Shown: in pieces, positions 20,194-29,146 of the stretch
Layout of the letters: every line of letters begins with the position of its first letter
Numbering within the stretch: position 1 is the stretch's first letter
NCBI RefSeq assembly: GCF_041146795.1
Contig: NC_135170.1
Span: 24,546,033-24,610,032, forward strand
DNA: 64,000 bases
Reading direction: 5' to 3'
Source: Maylandia zebra
Taxonomy: Eukaryota > Chordata > Actinopteri > Cichliformes > Cichlidae
Translations under genes and position numbers: made by a program
Notes under the pieces: generated by a model
Told to the model about the DNA's origin: nothing
What the model saw: only the letters and a program-made list of their open reading frames with translations
Database searches by the model: none

Positions 20194-20654
20194 ATACGAA
20201 CTCATCAACAGAGCCGTCCCATGTCTTACAGTAATAGACTGCAGAGTCTCCCTCCTCCACATTGTTGATGATCAAACGATAATCTGTTGTTGACTGATGA
20301 GTGGATGTGAATTTTGGAGCAGAGAACCCAGAGCCATAGTCTGGAGAACTATCGCTATGATGAAAATCCAGCACATACTGAGGAACTCCTCCAGGAATCT
20401 GTTTATACCAACAGACATAGCTATCAACAGTCCCCAGGTTACAGTCCATGGTGGCTTCCCCCCCCTTGCTCACTGATAAAACAGGAGGTTTCTGTGTCAG
20501 CACCGTCACACCACTCACACCTGCAAACAACAAGAAGACACAAGGTCAAGAGTAACACACTGACAAATGAATATAAAATGGGGTTTAAGCTATACTGTAA
20601 GTAAGACTCTTTACATGTTAGACAAGTGATGATTGCACAGAGAGTCACCAGCAT
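20194..20654 (-). CDS. Ig light chain V segment VL7 (sigma-like)
   Basis: The leader is 20615-20654 (MLVTLCAIITCLT, donor GTAAAG) and the V exon is 20194-20520. Cys in MDCNLGT and AVYYCKTWDG, and Trp in WYKQIPGG, are present; the frame is intact. CDR1 is one residue shorter than in VL2 and VL5 and carries a Cys directly before the core Trp (DSYVCWYKQ). FR1 has KPPVLSVSKGGEA. The TATA-like ttatttaata and acaggaggcggagc lie at about 20,700-20,730. Confidence 0.85.
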
Positions 20655-20773
20655 GTTGTCAGTGTGGGCTAAGTATTCAGTGGTGATGGTGGTGGAGAGG
20701 TTATTTAATACAGCTAACAGGAGGCGGAGCTTATTTATTTTTTTTGTCTTGCCTGTATTATTAGTACTATTAC

Positions 20774-21284
20774 TGTCACGGTCCTGGGTCACTTTGACCC
20801 AGCATTTTCAGTTCTTACATTCCTTTGTATTATGGTTTGGTATTCTGATCCTTTTGTTATGCTTTGTTTATTAGTATTATTCTATGTTCTTTGTGAGGGG
20901 TTAGTTCTTGGGTTGTGTCAGTGCGTCTAGCTTTGCTCCCCGTGTCTCGTTAGCCCAAACCCTCTCAGCTGTGTCTCCCTCCTGTTTCTCATTTCTTGAT
21001 GACTCCCTCAGTGTATTTAAGCCCAGTGTGCCCTTGTGTCAGTGTCGTGTCGTTAATGTCAGTTCACCCTCAACCTGCTGTGTGTTTTGTCTCCCACGCT
21101 GGTTCTTTTCCAGTGTTTTAGTCCTTAGTTCCTCAGTCCAGAGTTTTGTTTGTCTTTTGGGGAGTTTAGTTTAGTGAGGTTTTTCCCCAGCAATAAAGCT
21201 GCACTTTAAGTTTTACTTCTGTGTCTGATTCCTGCATTTTGGGTCCACTTCCCCTACCTGCCTGCCACACTGCACAACATGACA
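20774..21284. mobile_element. Solo LTR-like element with ATTAC target duplication
   Basis: This 511-bp block begins TGTCACGGTCCTGG and ends CAACATGACA, so it has TG...CA ends with inverted TGTCA/TGACA. It is flanked by a perfect 5-bp duplication ATTAC (20769-20773 and 21285-21289). In plus orientation it holds a TATA-like tatttaa (21,014-21,020) and AATAAA (21,192-21,197), as an LTR promoter and poly(A) signal would. VL1 has a similar upstream sequence without this block. It lies about 120 bp upstream of the VL7 leader. Confidence 0.75.
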
Positions 21285-21289
21285 ATTAC

Positions 21290-21889
21290 TATTATTGGTG
21301 CTGTTTTGTGCTTGTCTACTTAAGGCAGGCAAGATCATCCATTTTTTTCTATGTATTTGTTTGTTTGTTTCTTACATTGGAATGGTTACATTCTCCACGT
21401 CCTAAATGAAACAGGGTTATGCTTGGTTATATTTGATCCTTTTTTTGTGCTTTATTCAGAATTTTCAATTATATGTAAAATTTTTGAAGCAATGTAAAGT
21501 AGACAATTTCAGCTTTAGCGCTATTCTCTGACATCAAAATTTATGGTTTCCACAAAAATGCAATCATCTAAATATTTAAAAATGAGATGAAACTGTAAGA
21601 TGAAAGAGAAATCTGCACATCTGCAGCCATTTCAATAGGAAGAGGTTGTTAGATAGAATGGGCACAATTAATAGGTGAACAGAATTTAGATGGAGATATT
21701 TGGAGGAGTAAGTACAGATCTTGTTATTGAACTTTATTGAACTGTTGAAATCTTCATAAGTCAATGAGACCAGACTTATTGTAAAGGTGATGCCCAAACA
21801 CAGTTGATGGTCAAGATCCAGTGAAAGCAAACTCTGAAAATACAGAAAATATCTACAGCAATTCAAAACTTTCAAGCTATTTTCTGCTT
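21290..21889. other. Intergenic, nothing recognised
   Basis: This is AT-rich DNA. Short minus-strand frames (for example 21576-21875) have no recognisable domain. Confidence 0.35.
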
Positions 21890-22330
21890 TTATAGATAGT
21901 TGATACTTTATACATGAGATACTGAGGCCTGTAGGTGCATCCTGAAAAGAAGTTACAGACCTGGACTCAGTTTAGTCTTTCTTAACAGTACATGAGATGT
22001 GCAATCAGAGAAAAAATGTAAACGGTATTCAGCTAATTGTTTCAGGATGATCATAACTGAAGCATTTCCAGTAAGTAGCAGCTCTGTTTTATTTTACAGA
22101 AAGCTGATACTTCTTTATTTACATGAGGTTAGAAATGAGTTGCGGAAACTTGCAGGTGCATCCTGGGCAGGAAGAAACAGAAAAGGGTCGAGGTGATGCT
22201 TCGCTAACAGAGTGTGAAGGGGTTTTTTTGTAACTTGCAAGTCTGCAACCAGCTTTTTAAACAAGTGAAACATGTGCTTCATGTACAACAAATTATGAAA
22301 TGATGCTCTCTAGTGTACAGATATTATTAT
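21890..22330 (-). repeat. Relic of CL 3' flank (two overlapping motif copies)
   Basis: The region 21,955-22,330 aligns with 8,695-9,010, the flank of the C exon. Shared blocks are ggactc..tttagt, gtattcagct, ttttattttacag, agctgatac, caggtgcatcctgggcaggaag and atgatgctctctagtgtacag. A further shorter copy of the gatacttt...gtgcatcctg motif lies at 21,905-21,945. No C exon follows on the right. Confidence 0.6.
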
Positions 22331-25300
22331 AATATTTATTCATTCAATAATTGTGAGAATGGCTGAAAGACTTTCAAGAGTGATGTGATTACAGTTAAAC
22401 TCCAAAGATAGAAAAGTATTTTCTTATTAAACTTTGCAATAATGCAGAAATGGTGCACATGTTGTATATTAAGCCTTTTAACTTGCTTTTATATGTAAAT
22501 AACTGTAGTTTCTGTGACAGCACTAAATAGGTTGACAACAGAAATCAGCAGGTTGTCTTTGTGATAGTGATAACTCATATTTCCAGATGACATACAACTA
22601 GAGAACAGGAAGAAATTGTTCTCTATAATATGAATACTTTGGAAATGTAGTTCATCCAATTTAGGTCTTGGCAATTATATGTGCAGATTTCTTTCTAAAA
22701 TTTGTTTCAATCCAAAAATTTAAACAGAATTGAGTGAGAACTTAATAAATCAGGTGATTACCTGAAGTTGAATCTTTCAAACAAGAAAAGAATCCATCAA
22801 AACTCTGCACAACTGTGGATCAAGGGTGTCCTGCAAACTCTTGGTCAATGCTGCCATCTGTCTCCTATTAGTGGAGGTGTTCTCCATCAGTTCTTTGCTG
22901 GCTTTAACCCAACTGAACAGCATTGGAAAGTAGTTGTGCAACTGTTGAGCAAACAAAAAAATTCCATTCAACACAAATCACCAGGTTATCAGATATGCTG
23001 TGCTTGCATTTTTAATTACAGAAGACATTTGTATGACTAGACATGGCCTCATTGCTAGATTAATACTCCTAAGTATGATAAAGTTGCCAATCCTGAGATA
23101 TCATTTTATTATTAGTTTTGGATTTAAGGAAAAGGAAAGTGAAATCATGTTGACGGGTATCAATTATATGGTGATATGGTGATGATTCTGCAAATATTTT
23201 GTGATGGCTAAATACTAGCGGCTTGCATGTCTTCTTTTAACATTCTGAATTGTCCCACTGCCTAAACGAACAAACATTAGGAGCCTCAATGACTACCAAC
23301 CAGTTGCTCTAACACCTGTTAAAGTGTTTCAAGAAGCTGGTTCCACACCACATCATGTCCTGCCTGCCACCTACACTCGGCCCACTCAGATGCAAAGCTA
23401 ATAGATCAGCTGAAGGTGCCATTGTTACAATACTCCACACCACCAAAACCATAAGAAAACCCTGGAAAAAAAACCTCCAAAAGGTTATAAGCATCGGGAT
23501 TTACAGCAGGAACTATGAAGATGAGGAAAAGGAAAAGGACAGTAAAAAGCAGGCACAAATGAAAAGACAAATTAGTCTTTAATCTAATTAGAAACATGTA
23601 AAGTATGCATTTTACTCTGTAATTCAGTCCACATTAAAGTCAAGATTTTCACCCCTAAAATAACCACTGCAAACTTATTACAATGTTACCGTCACTAACT
23701 GCCAAGTGACATCTGTGCTGTGGACAGGATGCACCTTTTTTTTCAATTAGGAACTAATTTCAAACCATCAGGTTTTAATGTTGTCGATAGAGGAAAAGAA
23801 TCCAAAACAAGCCAGAAAGCACTAGAATATCCTCAGGGACACAGAGCCACATTACACACAGCAACAAACTTGCTGTGTGTAAAAAGACTTGACAAGGTGT
23901 CCTGAAACTTTTCGATGTGTCCCTGCTGCAACACACCTCAATAACACGAGTAGGTCATTAGTAAGACTCTATAGAACTTGACTGCATGCTGAGGTTGTAA
24001 TTCACCCATTTGATTCATGTTACAGCAGCTCATGAGTTAATGAACATGGTGCAATAAAAGCACGTTTAGAAGTACATTTTTCAACGAGTCTTTACTTCAC
24101 TTTAACTTACTTGAGTAGGGTTAGGGGTTGCTGCCTCAGCATGCAGCCATGTGAAGTTCAAAATGGCCAAGGGCCAAACCCCCTCAGTCATTGTAGGGCA
24201 TTTCCCATCCATCACTAAGTGCTTCTCAACCTTCAGCACACCTATCCAAGTGGGACTGAAGACAAAACTTGTTAAATTCTCCTCAGCATACTGGTCCTTT
24301 GTTTTCCAGGCCCTCCTGTCAGTAACAGCATGTTTACATGGATACCTGCAGAAGGAGAAGTTTGATCGTGTTCAAGCAGTGACACACTTAGGGCTCCCCA
24401 AACCTCACTTTAACCGGTGACTACCCTACATTAATGTAACAGAAGGTTTAGTTACATTTCAAAGCCTGTACGTTTTCCACCTGAATCAGTACTTCAGATT
24501 TTGACTGGGTATTTTTTACACAAGTGTCTCTACTTCTATTTGTATAAAGAATGTCTGTACTTTCGCCGCCTCTGCATGAATGCAACACAGAAACACTTTT
24601 ACACAAAGAAGGAACAGCGTTCACCTAAAGCGGCCATGAAACTTTCTAATAGGAGGTCAAGGACATGGACAACAAACTGTCATGGTGCCTCTGTCCTCTT
24701 TGTCTCCCTCTTGAGCACTCTACCTCTCCTCTGTTATCTGTGGGTGTGGGTGTGCTGGTCTATGTGCAATAGTGTGACTCATCCTAGTTTCCTGTCTTTT
24801 GTGTGCCACCCTGCTATCACCGATAACTTTATTGGAGATGCCACTAAAAGGAGTGGTTAAGCAATGGATTTAAAAAATAAATACATAAATGATATATATG
24901 TATGCATATAGCTGGCAACCTGGATTAAACCTGTAGAGAGAGACTTAACTGATATCTAAACACCAAATGAGTGACGAATAGTCCTGTTTAAATAACCAGC
25001 TAATGATAAAGTGCTAACTGAATGAGAAGAAGTGTATATATTGAATAATTTGTTCATTTAGAAATACAAATATATGATTAATACAGTGTGTTTAATGCAG
25101 ACTTTATAAAATTGTTTGTTTGGTTTTTTGCAGGGTCCTATAAGTGAAGAACTTCAAGTCAGAGTGAAAGTTTTGTTTAGGAAATAGAAATGCTCCTGAC
25201 AGTGGACGTGCTTGTGTATGTGAGGGGAGAAGGAAGGATTAAATGATCTCAGACTGGAGAAAATGTTCTTTCTCTAAATGGTTCCGTTGTGTAGTGGGTG

Positions 25301-25629
25301 ATGATGAGCCAAAAATGCAAACACACCACTTCCTGACACAGCAGCTATATCAGTCATGTGATTATTTTATTTAGTTATTTAGTTATTTTACAAAAAAATA
25401 CACTCACCGATACAGGGTTTCGCTCTTTGTGCTTGATGAGACCTGTGGAGAAATCCTGTGAGAGTTCTGGAGAGACTTTCTGTGGAGAAGCTGAATCTGG
25501 GAGAGTCACTGAAACTTGGGAATTGGGATCATCACTGCTGTGGATTTTGTGTTTGGATTATTGTTGCACTACACTTAAATAAAATCAGTGCTTCGCCTGG
25601 TGACACGTTGACTGTGGTGGCTAATTAAT
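22331..25629. other. Long stretch without a gene
   Basis: No V or C segment is seen. A minus-strand frame at 22777-22974 (QQLHNYFPMLFSWVKASKEL, ALTKSLQDTLDPQLCRVLMD) looks like decayed protein-coding sequence of unknown origin. A LINE fragment lies at 23.26 kb. The stretch 23,890-23,960 (gtgtccctgctgcaacacacct) resembles part of the hAT-like MITE at 3.7 kb. The remaining sequence is AT-rich and unassigned. Confidence 0.35.
23255..23465 (+). mobile_element. LINE reverse transcriptase fragment
   Basis: The frame reads SLNDYQPVALTPV and then HHVLPATYTRPTQ, with small frameshifts. NDYRPVALTPV is a well-known block at the start of the reverse transcriptase of L2/CR1-type fish LINEs. The fragment is short and dead. 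Confidence 0.5.
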
Positions 25630-25860
25630 GTTTATTTCTTCATGTATTCTAAGTGAGAGGATGAGACCCACAGGTGCATCCTGGGCAGGAAGAGGTGGAG
25701 GAGTAGAGAGGTGATGCTTCACTGAAGTGTGAAGATTTGCAAGCTGCTGCACAACCAGCAGTTTAAACCAATTACATGTGTGCCTATGTATACTTAGAAT
25801 TATCAAATGCTGCCACCTAGTAGACAAATATGATAAAGCATGCATTTTCAGAATTTTACT
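25630..25860 (-). repeat. Relic of CL 3' flank
   Basis: The blocks caggtgcatcctgggcaggaag, agaggtgatgcttcactga, gtgtgaagatttgcaag and tgccacctagtagacaaat align with the C-exon flank copies. About 120 bp further on lies a truncated C exon, in the same order as at 9 kb. Confidence 0.6.
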
Positions 25861-25984
25861 TATGTACTTTATGTGTTTTATATTGATTATACGAATAAGA
25901 CTACTTGCATAATTCAAAAATGATTAAATTAAATTCTCCTGTGTGTGTTCTCTTTACTAAATTTAACTGAATCTCTTCACTGGT

Positions 25985-26043
25985 CTGAAGCTCAGCACTG
26001 GATGGAGGGAAGACCGTCAGGACAGGAGGAGGGAACCTGGAGC
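25985..26043 (-). pseudogene. Truncated Ig light chain constant exon
   Basis: The acceptor TTTTCAG is followed by a frame reading PPPVLTVFPPSSAELQ, nearly identical to the start of the C exon at 9.7 kb. Similarity ends abruptly after AELQ, before the first Cys. The following TSEE recalls the start of the normal C-terminal tail (TSEK), so an internal deletion is possible. Only about 60 bp remain. Confidence 0.8.
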
Positions 26044-26047
26044 CTGA

Positions 26048-26585
26048 AAATTAATAGGTGTTCAGAAACCAGAAATGAGGTCTGAAGTAACAGTAAGTGA
26101 TGTAGACAATAATCTGAAAAATCTATAATAATAATAAAAATAATAATAATTTCATCTAGAAAATCTGGTGCAGCAGAATTTTTTTAATTATGAAAAGGAA
26201 AGACTTTTTTCCCAAAAGCATCAGTTCTTTTTTAAATCATTACTGATATTATTAGTAGTACTCTAAAATTATACAGTAACAGTATGATCGCTTCGAGACC
26301 AATAAAATACTTCAGACACAATCAGATTTGATGTAAAACTTGGCCATATTAATAAGGTCAGATTGTAATGTTTTTACTTCATATATTAACGTCAGTAAAC
26401 CACTTAGCAATGGGAGTAGATTGAATACAAGCATTTTTTTTCTTAAAAAAACAAACTAAACTTGAAATTAAATAATACAAATTTTTAAGACAAATGATAT
26501 TGTATAAACGGTTCCAAATCAGTTTCTATGCACTTTAACTAAGTATCTGCAGATAAACGCACTCAAAACATTTATATTTTTTAAT
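26048..26585. other. Upstream of the truncated C exon, no J found
   Basis: This is AT-rich DNA. A part near 26,250 resembles the intron upstream of the C exon at 9.9 kb. No J core or 23-bp-spacer signal was found. Confidence 0.35.
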
Positions 26586-27490
26586 ATTCAGTCCCGATCA
26601 AAAGATCACTTGAAAGATGGCAAAAAATCATATTTTGCCTGGATCTTAACAAGGTTTCCAGCTTCAACATCCAACAAGGATAAATGGGAGTGCGACAAAA
26701 CATTTTTTGAACATGCAATTTCTTGAAAACAATGCTTAAACTAAAAGAGGCTGTTTTACAGCTGATCAAAAGTTTAGGACCACATGCCTTTAACAGGCCT
26801 AATCTGTGCAAAAATGTGGATTCATTGTCATTTTCTGTCAGGTTGTCACACTGTCATGACGTTCTGATGGCAAAGGCCAAAATATTTTCCCTTTTTGAAC
26901 GTGGTCAGGTTGTTGAACTGCATAAGCCATAAGCAGGGCCTCCTGCAGCGTGCCATCACTGCTGAGGTAGGACGCAGTAAGACAGTCATTTGAAATTTGT
27001 TAAATGATTCTGAGGGTTTTGGAACAAAGACGTCAAGTGGAAAACCCCAAATAATCCCCCCTAGCACTGAGCTGGAGGATACAATTGGCTGTCCGTCAAG
27101 ACACTGGACGATTAAGGCCGTTACTGGTGCCGAATGCCCCCCCCCGCCCCCCCCCAATAACCATCAGGCGGCATCTGAGACTGAAGGGCTTCCAAAACAA
27201 AAAATGTCTTCAATGTCCTAGTCTCCTTGAACACCACAGAACTGACCGTTTGGACTTTGCAAGAGAGCACCAAACATGAGACATTGAAAGATGGAAGATA
27301 GTTTTAATCTCTGAAGAGAAAAATGTAACCTTGATGGTCCTGATGGTTTCCAACGTTACTGGCATGAGAAGCAGATCCCACCTGAGATGTTTTCTACGCG
27401 ACACAGTGGAGGGGGCACCATAATGGTCTGGGGTGCTTTTTCCTTCAGTGGAACAATGGAGCTTCAGGAGGTGCAGGAGCATCAAGCGCT
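26586..27490 (+). mobile_element. Tc1-like transposon remnant
   Basis: This is a plus-strand transposase relic in several frames: KIFSLFERGQVVELHK (helix-turn-helix start), NHHQAASETEG-like block, ACSLLEH...DRLDFAREH, and [20 protein letters not shown] (around the second catalytic Asp). The left end has repeated gatcaaaagttta-type sequence. Frameshifts, stops and a C-rich expansion at 27,137-27,158 show it is inactive. The 3' third is missing. Confidence 0.75.
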
Positions 27491-29040
27491 TTAACTAACA
27501 TTTATATTTATTAACAAGTTGTCTGTTTTTATTTTGATGCTTTTGATAATTAAAAAAGTTTCTTATAATGTCAATCTGCTTTAAAACCAACTAACAATTG
27601 GAATAAATTATCATAAATCTCTTCAACATATTGTGAAGATCGCTCTTTGCCATCTAGTGGTGAGAGAGAGAATTAGGCTGTGCATGCGGCTTGTATATAG
27701 CTGGAATTAAGTATGGGGCAGCACAACCAGTTATTAGGTTTAGGGGCAGTTCCTTGCACACATAGGGTCAGGCAGGTTTAGATACCGCCCCCCCCCCCCC
27801 CCCCCCCCCCCTCCTTTTTAATAAATGAAATCATCACTTTAAAACAGAATTTTGTATTTTCTTGCATTATCTTTATCTAATATTAAAATGTGGTTAATGA
27901 TCTGAAACATTTAAACAAAAAAAATATGCAATAAATAAATATGGACGAAGGGGGATAAAAGACTTTTATTTTACTAATTAATTCTGGTTTTGGCCACAGT
28001 AAAACCAGCCTTTTACCATTCTGTGCAAAAATAATTAACATGTGACTTCAATTCCCAGCGCATTTTAACAGTTACAGGGCCTAATCATGAAACCATGATA
28101 GACCAAGCTACTACCTTCTATGGAGTGTATGGAGGCTGTTGAGCGTCTTTTCTTTGCCTCCTCCTGGGCATGCCTTGTTTCCAAGGCAGACAGTAAGGTA
28201 ATGCAAATGACTTCAAATTAGGCTAAAACGTTTTCATTTAAGGTTGATCATGACCCAGTGCACGAACGGTCGCGCGCTTGCTCTACCAGCATTTTTTTTT
28301 TTTTTTAATTTAAGAAACGATTTTGTCAAGTGCGTCAGAGAACCCTTGGTCATTACGGAAGTCAAGCTAATTCCGTCATTAAAATAATTATAAAAATAGG
28401 TCTCTTAGAGAAACTATGTGATTGACTTCTTATTGTGAAAGTCTTAAACGGAAGTAGTTCTACAAACCTGGTCACTTGACAGTGGTGCAAGATGTCGCTC
28501 AGTCTTTCTTTACCGAAGCTGAATCCCAAATGCGCGTCGCTTACCGTCGCATCTTTTTAAACCCAAATCAACTGTTTTGCCATTAACTGGCATGTTACAT
28601 GTAGTACAAGGCAGGGCGTTTAGAAGGTTTTTATTTTGAAAGAAACACACATGGGATATTTCCAAATTTTTTGGAACAATCCAGATTTTAGAGTGTATAA
28701 AATCGGTGTAAATAACAGAAGGCTTTCACTCGGTGACCGAGTAGATGAACTGATTCTGTCAAAAGATAGCCGAAAATAGAAAGCGCGTGGCATGATTCAT
28801 GATTTTAGTGTTCAAAAAGTCAACACACAGATGTGTTCAAATGGAAACGACTGTCAACATCTGTCTCCAGGTCTGCTCGAGCTGAAGGTGAAGCAGGATT
28901 TTCGGGGGGCTCTCTATGAGGTGTGCTGGAATAAAATGCTGCGCATTATTGCTTCCGTTAGAGGTTAGGCTTCTTAAATTACACACGCACCTGAGTCAGG
29001 AATTTATTTTCTGACCCTTGTTTTCGGTTAGGCATTTGCT
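27491..29040. other. Between the Ig cluster and aatk; likely aatk promoter in its right half
   Basis: No gene is recognised from 27,491 to 28,240. From about 28,240 the base composition becomes more balanced with some CpGs (ggtcgcgcgc, gtcgcatc), as expected near a promoter. The first coding exon of aatk follows at 29.07 kb, so the 5' UTR and promoter probably lie in 28,250-29,064. I cannot place a transcription start or TATA box. Confidence 0.4.
27788..27811. repeat. Poly-C tract
   Basis: This is an uninterrupted run of 24 C followed by T-rich sequence. Runs of this length are unusual and prone to sequencing error. Confidence 0.9.
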
Positions 29041-29091
29041 GTCTTCTGAAAAGCGACGAGGAGGATGGTCTTTGCTCTACATGTAATTGTC

Positions 29092-29146
29092 ATGTCTTCG
29101 GCTTTTTTCAATCCCAGTTTTGCCTTCAGTTCTCACTTCGACACAG
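29092..29146 (+). CDS. aatk: aatk exon 1
   Basis: This encodes [18 protein letters not shown] and ends in phase 1 at GTAAGG. The start was chosen by match to the mammalian N-terminus. The upstream in-frame ATG at 29065 would add MVFALHVIV. Confidence 0.85.
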
